DNA from: Stenotrophomonas pavanii
Lineage (GTDB): Bacteria > Pseudomonadota > Gammaproteobacteria > Xanthomonadales > Xanthomonadaceae
Assembly (NCBI RefSeq): GCF_900101175.1
Contig: NZ_FNFQ01000001.1
Coordinates: forward strand, 124,001 to 188,000
Reading direction: 5' to 3'
DNA length: 64,000 bases
This document shows, piece by piece, positions 8,982 through 15,860 of this stretch (position 1 is its first letter; each line of letters starts with the position of its first letter). Made by a program: the position numbers and the translations under genes. Below the pieces are notes generated by a model. It saw only the letters and a program-made list of their open reading frames with translations, ran no database searches and was not told the DNA's origin.

Positions 8982-9197
8982 ATGGCCAACCCGATGCTGC
9001 TGCCGGTACTGCAATGGGCGCGCCGGCTGCGCTACCCCACCCTGTTCAAGCTCACCGCCGGCCTGTTCGTGCTGACCTTGTTCATCCCGGACCCGATCCC
9101 GTTCGTCGATGAGCTGGTGCTCGGCTTCGGCACGCTGCTGCTGGCCAACTGGAAGAATCGCAACACGGCCACGCCGCCCCCGCTGGAGCAGCGTTGA
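8982..9197 (+). CDS. Small membrane protein, DUF6116-like
   Basis: A 71-residue protein with a central hydrophobic segment (KLTAGLFVLTLFIPDPIPF, residues about 25-43) and a second apolar stretch (LVLGFGTLLLANW), consistent with one or two membrane passes and a cytoplasmic tail. It begins at ATG 8982 after a modest GAGG site. Its stop TGA overlaps the TTG start of tatD, so the two are translationally coupled. The proline-rich IPDPIPFVDE motif resembles short DUF proteins of Xanthomonadaceae. No function can be assigned. Confidence 0.72.
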   Translation: MANPMLLPVLQWARRLRYPTLFKLTAGLFVLTLFIPDPIPFVDELVLGFGTLLLANWKNRNTATPPPLEQR

Positions 9198-9967
9198 ACC
9201 TGCTGGTCGACAGCCACTGCCATCTCGATGCCGGCGAGTTCGACGGTGACCGCGCCGCCGTAATCGCACGCGCGCAGGCCGCAGGCGTGCGCCTGCAGGT
9301 CGTGCCCGCGGTGACCGCTGCCAGCTGGCCGAAGCTGCGCGAGGTCTGCCGGCAGGCACCGGGACTGCACCCGGCCTATGGCCTGCACCCGATGTTCCTG
9401 GCCGAGCACCAGCCTGGGCACCTGCCGCTGCTGCGCGAGTGGATCGCGCGCGAACGCCCCTGCGCGATCGGCGAATGCGGCCTCGACTTCTTCGTCGAAG
9501 GACTGGATGCCGAGGCCCAGCAGGCGTATTTCATCGGCCAGCTGGAACTGGCCCGTGAATTCGACCTGCCGGTGATCGTCCACGCGCGACGCGCGGTGGA
9601 CGCGGTGATCGCCGCGATCCGCCGCATCGGCGGCCTGCGCGGCGTGGTGCACAGTTTTTCCGGCAGCCCCGAACAGGCCGCGCAACTGCACAAACAAGGC
9701 TTCCTGCTGGGCCTTGGCGGTCCGCTGACCTATGAGCGTGCTCAGCGCCTGCAGCGGCTGGTGCGCGACATGCCACTGGAACAGCTGCTGCTGGAAACCG
9801 ACGCACCCGACCAGCCCGACGCGGGCATCCGTGGCCAGCGCAATGAACCGGCGCGCTTGGCAACCATCGCCCGTCACGTGGCTGCACTGCGCGGGATGGA
9901 GCTGGAGGCAGTGGCCCGGATCACCACGGAAAACGCACGGCGGCTGTTCGCGCTGCCGGCGCTCTAA
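9194..9967 (+). CDS. tatD: TatD-family metal-dependent DNase
   Basis: A 257-residue TIM-barrel hydrolase of the TatD/YcfH group. Members are Mg-dependent 3'-5' exonucleases implicated in DNA repair and in D-aminoacyl-tRNA processing. Metal-site motifs are DSHCHLD (near residue 5), GECGLDFF (about 94), VIVHARR, VVHSFSGS and LETDAPDQ. The start is a TTG embedded in TTGA, shared with the stop of the preceding small membrane protein gene, and no ATG lies closer to the conserved beginning. A head-to-head SMAG pair follows the stop. Confidence 0.9.
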   Translation: MNLLVDSHCHLDAGEFDGDRAAVIARAQAAGVRLQVVPAVTAASWPKLREVCRQAPGLHPAYGLHPMFLAEHQPGHLPLLREWIARERPCAIGECGLDFFVEGLDAEAQQAYFIGQLELAREFDLPVIVHARRAVDAVIAAIRRIGGLRGVVHSFSGSPEQAAQLHKQGFLLGLGGPLTYERAQRLQRLVRDMPLEQLLLETDAPDQPDAGIRGQRNEPARLATIARHVAALRGMELEAVARITTENARRLFALPAL

Positions 9968-9968
9968 C

Positions 9969-10043
9969 GGTACTGCCGGCCCCCGGCCGGCACCAGCGCT
10001 GATTCGATCATTCCGGAGTTGCCGGCCAGCGGCCGGCACTACC
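9969..10043. repeat. Head-to-head pair of SMAG elements
   Basis: GGTACTGCCGGCCCCCGGCC at 9969 and the inverted TTGCCGGCCAGCGGCCGGCA ending in CTACC at 10043 form a paired REP. The 5' GTAG is altered to GTAC. It sits between the convergent tatD and tcdA genes and could fold into one large hairpin in either transcript. Confidence 0.85.
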
Positions 10044-10044
10044 A

Positions 10045-10872
10045 TCACGCCTCGGCGTCATCCTCGACCACTTCAGCCTTCACCTTCTTCGGCTCCAGCA
10101 GCATCTCCAGCGCCTTGCCGACTGCGGCGAAGGCGAACGCACCGGTGATGTGGGTCGCCGCGCCCAGGCCAGCACCGCAATCCAGCTTCAACGCCGCATC
10201 GGCGCCCAGGTTCGGCCGGATGCCGCAGACACTGCCATCGGCCTGCGGATACTTCACGTTCTCCAGCGAATACACCGCCGGCACGCCGAAATAACGCTTG
10301 GCGTTCTTCGGGAAATTGAACTCGCTGCGCAGCTTCTTGCGGATCAGCGCCAGCATGGCATCGTGCTCGGTGCGCGACACATCGCGGATGCGCACCAGGG
10401 TCGGGTCGGTGCGCCCGCCAGCAGCGCCGACGGTCAGCAGCGGCAGCTTGCGGCGGCGGCACCAGGCAATCGTCTCGACCTTGACCCGGAAGCTGTCGCA
10501 GGCGTCGATCACCAGGTCGAAACCACGGTCCAGCAGCTCGGCCATGTTGGACACGGTCAGGAATGCCTGCACCGCGTCGACCCCGATGTCCGGGTTGATC
10601 GCACGGCAGCGCTCGGCCATCGCCTCGGCCTTGTTGCGACCGTAGTTGCCTTCCATCGCCGGCAGCTGCCGGTTGGTGTTGGAGACGCAGATGTCATCGG
10701 CATCGATCAGGGTCAGGTGGCCGACCGCCGAACGGGCCAGCGCCTCCACCACCCACGAGCCGACGCCCCCCATGCCCACCACCGCCACGCGGCTGCCCTG
10801 CAGGCGCTCGAGTGCGCCGACGCCATACAGCCGTTCGATGCCGGCAAAGCGCTGTTTTACCTGTTCGTTCAT
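10045..10872 (-). CDS. tcdA: tRNA threonylcarbamoyladenosine dehydratase
   Basis: A 275-residue E1-like enzyme (TcdA/CsdL/YgdL) that uses ATP to cyclise t6A to ct6A at position 37 of ANN-decoding tRNAs. The nucleotide-binding motif VVGMGGVGSWVVEALARSAV is at about residues 29-48. DADDICVSNTNRQ and GAAGGRTDPT are typical of the family. The C-terminal segment CGAGLGAATHITGAFAF is family-typical. ATG 10872 is chosen over the TTG one codon upstream. A cysteine desulfurase partner, often neighbouring in enterics, is not seen here. Confidence 0.93.
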   Translation of the reverse strand: MNEQVKQRFAGIERLYGVGALERLQGSRVAVVGMGGVGSWVVEALARSAVGHLTLIDADDICVSNTNRQLPAMEGNYGRNKAEAMAERCRAINPDIGVDAVQAFLTVSNMAELLDRGFDLVIDACDSFRVKVETIAWCRRRKLPLLTVGAAGGRTDPTLVRIRDVSRTEHDAMLALIRKKLRSEFNFPKNAKRYFGVPAVYSLENVKYPQADGSVCGIRPNLGADAALKLDCGAGLGAATHITGAFAFAAVGKALEMLLEPKKVKAEVVEDDAEA

Positions 10873-10950
10873 CAAGCTATTTTAACGTGCAGGCGCCGGC
10901 GCCTGCGCGTGCCGGCATCAAACCCACCGTTGCATGTCCGGAGAGCCCGC

Positions 10951-11385
10951 ATGAACGCCAGCCCGCCACGCCGCCTGTCCGCCGCCCACCGCTACCTGTT
11001 CGTGCTCTGCCTGGGCCTGCTGATCGGCCTGATAGCCACGGTGATGGTGAGCCGGGCCCTGCAGGCCCGCCGCGATCCGTTCCCGGGCAGCCTGATGCAG
11101 GTCATGCAGCGGCAGACGCAGTTGCTGCAGCAGGCCCAGCAGCAGAACCGCTGCACCCTGGCCGACAGCGTGCCGCGGCTGCAGGCGCTGCGCCTGCTGT
11201 CCAACGACCTGGACCTGGCCTTTCCGGGGCTGAAGGACAGTGCGCAGTTCCAGCAGCACGCCAGCCAGCTGCGCGGCAACCTCAACATGGCCCTGGCCTC
11301 GCCGCCACGCGACTGCAAGGCGCTGGCCCAGGTGGTCGAAACCCTGCAGGCGGACTGCCGCGCCTGCCATCAGGATTTCCGCTGA
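10951..11385 (+). CDS. Membrane-tethered small c-type cytochrome-like protein
   Basis: A 144-residue protein with one N-terminal transmembrane helix (residues about 14-34) and a helical periplasmic domain rich in Gln and Leu. It ends in a single haem-attachment motif CRACH (Cys136, Cys139, His140) five residues from the C-terminus. A C-terminal CxxCH on a four-helix domain is the layout of class II cytochromes (c', c556). The conserved axial Met region is not obvious, so redox function is inferred only from the haem motif. GGAGAG precedes ATG 10951. Confidence 0.75.
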   Translation: MNASPPRRLSAAHRYLFVLCLGLLIGLIATVMVSRALQARRDPFPGSLMQVMQRQTQLLQQAQQQNRCTLADSVPRLQALRLLSNDLDLAFPGLKDSAQFQQHASQLRGNLNMALASPPRDCKALAQVVETLQADCRACHQDFR

Positions 11386-11521
11386 GCCGCATTCATCCTG
11401 CAGCCGGGCAGCACGCGCACGGTTGGCGCGTTGTTCACGTTCGAAAGGAGAGGATTCGTCCACCCTGCTGCACGACGCAGTACCACCCAACCCACCCGCC
11501 TTCACGGCCAGGAGACGCCCC

Positions 11522-12016
11522 ATGAAGATCCAGCTCATCGCCGCCAGCGCCATCGCTACCCTCGCGCTGGCTGGCTGTGCCACCTCGCCCGGTTACAGCG
11601 GCGGTGGTTACAACAACGGCTACAACAACGGCGGCTACGGCAACAATGGCGGTTACAACCAGGGCCGTTGCGCTGACTGTGGCATCGTCACCCGCATCAA
11701 CACCGTGCCCTCGGGCCGCACCGCGCCCAGCGCGACCGGCGCGATCCTCGGCGGCATCGTCGGCGCCGTGGCCGGCCATGAAATCTCCGACCACACCGGT
11801 GGCAGCCGTGGCAACAAGAACATCGCCGCCGCCGCAGGCGCGGTCGGTGGCGCCCTGGCCGGCAACCAGATCCAGAAGAACGTCACCAGCGATACCTACG
11901 ACATCAGCGTGCGCATGGATGATGGCCGCACCATCGTGGTCAACCAGCGCGATCTGGGTGGCATCCGCGAGAACACCTACGTGCGCGTGGTCAACGGCAA
12001 GGTCATCCTGCGCTGA
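11522..12016 (+). CDS. Glycine-zipper 2TM lipoprotein (SlyB/PcP-like)
   Basis: A 164-residue outer-membrane lipoprotein. The signal peptide ends in the lipobox LALAGC with Cys19. It is followed by a low-complexity Tyr/Gly/Asn segment (residues about 25-48), a CADCG motif, the glycine-zipper hairpin (ATGAILGGIVGAVAGHEIS and AAAAGAVGGALAGNQIQ, residues about 73-122) and a beta-rich tail, DDGRTIVVNQ to the end. SlyB relatives stabilise the outer membrane under PhoP control. It is the second glycine-zipper protein within 4 kb. A strong terminator follows. Confidence 0.87.
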   Translation: MKIQLIAASAIATLALAGCATSPGYSGGGYNNGYNNGGYGNNGGYNQGRCADCGIVTRINTVPSGRTAPSATGAILGGIVGAVAGHEISDHTGGSRGNKNIAAAAGAVGGALAGNQIQKNVTSDTYDISVRMDDGRTIVVNQRDLGGIRENTYVRVVNGKVILR

Positions 12017-12036
12017 CCTGCTGCGGGCGACCGGCA

Positions 12037-12070
12037 ACGAAAAAGGCCCGCTTGCGCGGGCCTTTTTCGT
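12037..12070. terminator. Bidirectional rho-independent terminator
   Basis: A perfect 15-bp stem, ACGAAAAAGGCCCGC and its complement, surrounds a TTGC loop, with A and T tracts on both sides. It lies between the convergent lipoprotein and cold-shock genes and can end transcription from either side. Confidence 0.95.
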
Positions 12071-12088
12071 GCCGACGGGCGGCGGGTA

Positions 12089-12298
12089 TTACACCGGCTG
12101 CACCTTGTCAGCCTGCAGGCCCTTCTGGCCCTGCACGACTTCAAAGCTCACAGTCTGGCCTTCCTTGAGGCTCTTGAAGCCCTGGGTCTCGATGGCGCGG
12201 AAGTGCACGAACACGTCCTCGCCATTCTGCCGGCTGATGAAGCCGAAGCCCTTCGCATCATTGAACCACTTTACGGTACCGGTCTCGCGCTCAGCCAT
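12089..12298 (-). CDS. Cold-shock domain protein (CspA family)
   Basis: A 69-residue single OB-fold protein that binds single-stranded RNA or DNA and melts RNA structure at low temperature. RNP1 is seen as KGFGFI (residues about 16-21) and RNP2 as VFVHF (about 29-33). The opening [14 protein letters not shown] is diagnostic. AGGGAG precedes ATG 12298. The 235-base divergent spacer to the DUF456 gene leaves room for a long leader, as is usual for csp genes. Which csp paralogue this is, and whether it is cold-inducible, cannot be told. Confidence 0.95.
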   Translation of the reverse strand: MAERETGTVKWFNDAKGFGFISRQNGEDVFVHFRAIETQGFKSLKEGQTVSFEVVQGQKGLQADKVQPV

Positions 12299-12533
12299 CT
12301 CACTAACTCCCTTTGACTCTCTCTTGTTGTTGGAAACGCCTGGTGGGCGGCTGACAAGCAAGGGGGAAGCGAGGTGCATCGATGCAGCGGATCGGGAAGA
12401 TCTTGCTTCATCAGGCCACGATCCACGGTGACCTTGCCAAGCTCAGCGACTGCAACTTAACCCGCCCAAAACGAAAAAGCAACTGGCAAAATCTTTCACT
12501 GTCAACCCCAAAACGACCACCATACGGGACAGC

Positions 12534-13019
12534 ATGGGACTCTCATTCATCTTGTATCTGCTAGCGGTCATTTTTGTCCTGATCGGCATCGCCGGCATCG
12601 TCCTGCCGGCGCTCCCGGGCATCCCGCTGGTCTTCATCGGTCTGCTGCTGGCCGCGTGGGCCGACGGCTTTGCCCATGTCGGCTGGCCTACCCTGGTCGC
12701 GTTGGGCGTGCTGACCGTGTTTTCGCTGCTGGCCGATGTGCTGGCCACGGTGGTCGGCGCACAGCGCGTCGGCGCCAGCCGCAAGGCGCTCTGGGGAACC
12801 TTTGCCGGCAGCGTCGTCGGCCTGTTCTTCATGCCGATCGGCCTGTTCGCCGGACCGCTGATCGGCGCCCTGCTCGGCGAGTACTGGCACACCCGCGAAC
12901 TCGGCCGCTCGACCAAGGTCGGCCTGGCCACCTGGCTCGGCATCCTGCTGGGGCTGGCGCTGAAACTGGCGGTGGTGATCGCGATGCTGGGGCTGTTCGC
13001 ATTCGCCTGGTTCTTCTGA
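12534..13019 (+). CDS. DUF456 family membrane protein
   Basis: A 161-residue integral membrane protein with about four to five hydrophobic segments and many small residues (GIAGIVLPALPGIPLVF, residues about 18-34; GTFAGSVVGLFFMPIGLFAG; GLATWLGILLGLALKLAVVI). The repeated Gly-rich helices match DUF456 (YqgC-like) proteins of unknown function. No strong ribosome-binding site precedes ATG 12534. No conserved polar or catalytic residues stand out. Confidence 0.85.
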   Translation: MGLSFILYLLAVIFVLIGIAGIVLPALPGIPLVFIGLLLAAWADGFAHVGWPTLVALGVLTVFSLLADVLATVVGAQRVGASRKALWGTFAGSVVGLFFMPIGLFAGPLIGALLGEYWHTRELGRSTKVGLATWLGILLGLALKLAVVIAMLGLFAFAWFF

Positions 13020-13137
13020 GGCGGACCGCCTTCACGCCACACGCACGCGGTGACCGTGCATAAACCGTGGGGCTGGCCGTGACCCGGTGCAGCCGCCACA
13101 CTGTGCGATTCCCGAATTCACCGAAGGGCCTGCTGCA

Positions 13138-14292
13138 ATGACCCTCCCCACGCTACTTCCCCGTCTGGCGCCGCTGGCGCTTGCCCTGGCCAGTGCCCCG
13201 CTGGCTGCGCAGGAGTTCGCGCCCAGCACAGACACCTCGCCGGCCGCTTGCGCGGCGATCACCACCGATGCGGCCCGCCTGGCCTGCTATGACCGCCTGT
13301 TCGGGCGTACCCCGGAGGCCACCGCCGCCGCCGATGCCGCCGCCGAAGCGGCGGCGCAGGCACGCCGCGAAGAGCGGCAGACCGCCGCCGTGAGCCAGGG
13401 CGAGGAGAAGCTGCGCGAGCGGGTCAGCGACCTGTTCCGCCCGGCGACGCCGGACAGCGCACTGGCCAACGCCGGCCGCGGTTCGCTGCTGGACAGCCGC
13501 TGGGAACTGGCCGAGGACTCCAAGCTGGGGCCGTTCCAGCTGCGTGCCTACAAGCCGGTGTACCTGCTGCCCGCGTTCTGGACCAGCGACCGCAACACCA
13601 TGCCGCACTCGCCGAACCCGGCCAACAGCGTGACCACGCCGCAGGTGCTCGACAGTGCCGAGCTGAAGTTCCAGATCAGCTTCAAGACCAAGATCGCCGA
13701 GAACCTGTTCGGCGACAACGGCGACATCTGGGCCGGCTACACCCAGAGTTCGCGCTGGCAGGCCTACAACAGCGAGGATTCGCGTCCGTTCCGCGAGACC
13801 AATTACGAGCCGGAAGTGATGATGGTGTTCCGCAACGGCTACTCGATCGGTGGCTGGCGCGGACGGATGACCGGCATCAGCCTCAACCACCAGTCCAACG
13901 GGCGGGCCGATCCGCTCTCGCGCAGCTGGAACCGGGTCATGCTCAACGTCGGCCTGGACCGCGAGAACTGGGCACTGGTGCTGCGCCCGTGGTACCGCAT
14001 CCCCGAGACCCGCAGCGAAGACAACAATCCGGACATCGAGGATTACATGGGCCGTGGTGACGCGACCCTGACCTGGAACCGCAACGGGCATGAAGTCTCG
14101 CTCATGGCGCGTCATTCGCTGCGCACCGGCAACCGCTCGCACGGCGCGCTGCAGCTGGACTACGGCTTCCCGATCAGCAACCTGCTGCGTGGCCACGTGC
14201 AGATCTTCGATGGCTACGGCGAGAGCCTGATCGACTACAACCACAAGGCCACCTATGTGGGCGTGGGCGTATCGCTGCTGGAATGGTTCTGA
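13138..14292 (+). CDS. pldA: Outer-membrane phospholipase A1
   Basis: A 384-residue OMPLA with a cleavable signal peptide (cleavage near LAAQ, residue about 24). An extra N-terminal domain (residues about 25-115) includes the Cys-containing CAAITTDAARLACYDRLFG and an Ala-rich coiled segment. The beta-barrel follows. The catalytic motif SLNHQSNGRADPLSRSWNR supplies the His, Ser and downstream Asn of the OMPLA active site. It hydrolyses phospholipids that leak into the outer leaflet. The last residue is an aromatic Phe, as in barrel proteins. The stop overlaps the start of arsC (TGATG). Confidence 0.92.
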   Translation: MTLPTLLPRLAPLALALASAPLAAQEFAPSTDTSPAACAAITTDAARLACYDRLFGRTPEATAAADAAAEAAAQARREERQTAAVSQGEEKLRERVSDLFRPATPDSALANAGRGSLLDSRWELAEDSKLGPFQLRAYKPVYLLPAFWTSDRNTMPHSPNPANSVTTPQVLDSAELKFQISFKTKIAENLFGDNGDIWAGYTQSSRWQAYNSEDSRPFRETNYEPEVMMVFRNGYSIGGWRGRMTGISLNHQSNGRADPLSRSWNRVMLNVGLDRENWALVLRPWYRIPETRSEDNNPDIEDYMGRGDATLTWNRNGHEVSLMARHSLRTGNRSHGALQLDYGFPISNLLRGHVQIFDGYGESLIDYNHKATYVGVGVSLLEWF

Positions 14293-14633
14293 TGGCCGTG
14301 ACGATCTGGCACAACCCCGCCTGCAGCAACTCGCGCGGGGCACTGAAGCTGATTCGCGACGCAGGCTTCGACCCGGTGGTGATCGACTACCTGGACAGTC
14401 CTCCCGACGTGGCCATGCTGCGCCAGGTACTGGCCGAATCCGGGCTGGACGCGCAGGCGCTGGTGCGCAGCAAGGAAGCCCAGTTCGCCGAACTGGGCCT
14501 GGACGGTGCCGATGAAAACACCCTGCTGGCAGCGATGGCCGCACACCCGCGGCTGATCAACCGCCCGGTGGTGCGCACGCCCAAGGGCACCCGCCTGTGC
14601 CGCCCGCCGGAAACGGTGCTGGAGATCCTGTAA
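14292..14633 (+). CDS. arsC: Arsenate reductase, glutaredoxin-dependent type
   Basis: A 113-residue thioredoxin-fold ArsC. The motif IWHNPACSNSRGAL carries the catalytic Cys11, and the C-terminal INRPVVRTPKG gives the arsenate-binding arginine. It would reduce arsenate to arsenite with glutathione and glutaredoxin. ATG 14292 overlaps the pldA stop by one base, so translation is coupled. An ATG 9 bases upstream would add three residues. No arsB or arsR is nearby, so a stand-alone or general redox role (YffB/Spx-like) is possible. Confidence 0.88.
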   Translation: MAVTIWHNPACSNSRGALKLIRDAGFDPVVIDYLDSPPDVAMLRQVLAESGLDAQALVRSKEAQFAELGLDGADENTLLAAMAAHPRLINRPVVRTPKGTRLCRPPETVLEIL

Positions 14634-14636
14634 CGG

Positions 14637-14700
14637 AAAAGGGGACGGAGGGGATTAAGTCGTTTGTGCACAAACGACTTAATCCCCTCCGTCCCCTTTT
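14637..14700. repeat. 64-bp perfect palindrome between convergent genes (long-arm repeat, copy 1)
   Basis: Arms of 30 bp at 14637-14666 and 14671-14700 are exact complements, and the central TGCA is itself palindromic. The outer 26 bases of the arm (AAAAGGGGACGG, then AGGGGATTAAGTCG) recur in copy 2 at 59808-59884. It begins 4 bases after the arsC stop and ends 4 bases before the stop of the opposing GST gene. Flanking A and T tracts would make it work as a two-way terminator. Confidence 0.97.
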
Positions 14701-14704
14701 CTGG

Positions 14705-15340
14705 TTACCGCCAGTCGGTGATGCCTTCGCGGCGGTACACCTCGGCGAACGCCGGGCGCGCCTTCATCGCCGTGGCATGCGCCTTGAGCGCCGGCCAGGT
14801 GTCGCTGGGCCGGGGCATGTTGCGTGACCAGCGCATCAGCATCACCAGCATGTAGTCAGCCACGCAGGGCGCGGCGCCCAGCAGGTACGGGCCGTGCGCC
14901 TGCAGGTGCGTGGCCACGTGCTGCCATGCATGTTCCAGGCGCTGGCGCGCCCTCTCGCGGCTGGCGTCGATGTTCGCTTCGCCGGCCACTTCGTGCGGAT
15001 AGAACCAGGCCCGGTAGGCCGGCTGCAGCGTATTGGCGCACCAGAACATCCAGCGGTAGGCATCACCGCGCTCGGCTGTGCCCAGCGCCGGCAACAGGCC
15101 GGCCTCGGGATGACGGTCGGCCAGGTACAGCGCGATCGCCGCCGCTTCGGTCAGGACCTGGCCATCGATCAGCAGCGTCGGCACCACGCCAGCAGGGTTC
15201 AGTGCCAGGTACTCGGCCGACTTGTGCTCGCGTGCGTCGAAATCCAGCAGCACCAGTTCGTGCTCGATGCCGAGTTCGATCAGCAGCCAGTGCACCACCA
15301 GGGCGGCGGTGCTTGTCGAACCATACAGCGTGGTGCTCAT
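14705..15340 (-). CDS. Glutathione S-transferase family protein
   Basis: A 211-residue GST. The N-terminal domain runs through STSTAALVVHWLLIELG (residues about 8-24), NPAGVVPTLLIDGQVL with the cis-Pro, and LTEAAAIALYLADRHPEAGL, which binds the gamma-glutamyl part of glutathione. The helical domain contains GPYLLGAAPCVADYMLVML. It is unrelated by adjacency to the first GST (6360-7016). It points towards arsC across the 64-bp palindrome. Substrate is unknown. Confidence 0.9.
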   Translation of the reverse strand: MSTTLYGSTSTAALVVHWLLIELGIEHELVLLDFDAREHKSAEYLALNPAGVVPTLLIDGQVLTEAAAIALYLADRHPEAGLLPALGTAERGDAYRWMFWCANTLQPAYRAWFYPHEVAGEANIDASRERARQRLEHAWQHVATHLQAHGPYLLGAAPCVADYMLVMLMRWSRNMPRPSDTWPALKAHATAMKARPAFAEVYRREGITDWR

Positions 15341-15397
15341 GCGGCGGATCCTGTGCGGGTGGACCGGCCGATTATGCGCCTCGCCGATGAGCGCTGC

Positions 15398-15736
15398 TCA
15401 GCCGCAGCTGCTCATGCAGCTATCGCGGCGCTCGCCACAGGACATCACCGGCGCGCGCAGCGTGCAGTCATGCGTCTTCAGTTCGCAGGCGCGGCGCAGG
15501 TCCGGGTTGTCCACGTCCTTGCAGCGCTTGTCCGGCGCCGGCACCACCTGTTGCTCGCAATTGCTCTGGCGGCTGCCGAGGGAGTCATTCTGCGCCATGC
15601 AGCTGCGGTAGCTGGCCTGGCACTGCATGCGGCATTGTGCCGATGCAGGGAAATCCGCGCCTTCGTACGACGCCGGGGTGCTGCAGCCGGCCAGGGCCAG
15701 CAGCACGCCGGCGACGATGAATCGATGCAGGGCCAT
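15398..15736 (-). CDS. Cysteine-rich small lipoprotein
   Basis: A 112-residue protein with a signal peptide and lipobox LALAGC. The mature part holds about ten further cysteines in CxxxC-like spacing (CRMQCQASYRSC, then CEQQ, RC, RRAC, DCTL, MSC and CMSSC). Such a pattern fits a disulfide-bonded periplasmic or outer-membrane domain. ATG 15736 is preferred because AGGA stands 7 bases before it, while the GTG two codons upstream is too close. No known family is recognised with confidence. Confidence 0.72.
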   Translation of the reverse strand: MALHRFIVAGVLLALAGCSTPASYEGADFPASAQCRMQCQASYRSCMAQNDSLGSRQSNCEQQVVPAPDKRCKDVDNPDLRRACELKTHDCTLRAPVMSCGERRDSCMSSCG

Positions 15737-15860
15737 GGACACGTCCTGTGTGAGGGTGTGCCGACCGTAGCAGAGCCCGGGCTACAGGCGCGTTAATCCT
15801 GTCTCCAGATACAACAACGGCGCCACACGGGCGCCGTCGTCTGGATCGAAGCGGGCGGAC

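Noticed and set aside
12477..12505. TTGACA on the minus strand as a -35 box for the cold-shock gene
   Set aside because: The hexamer 17 bases downstream (TTGCTT) is a poor -10, so no promoter was annotated.
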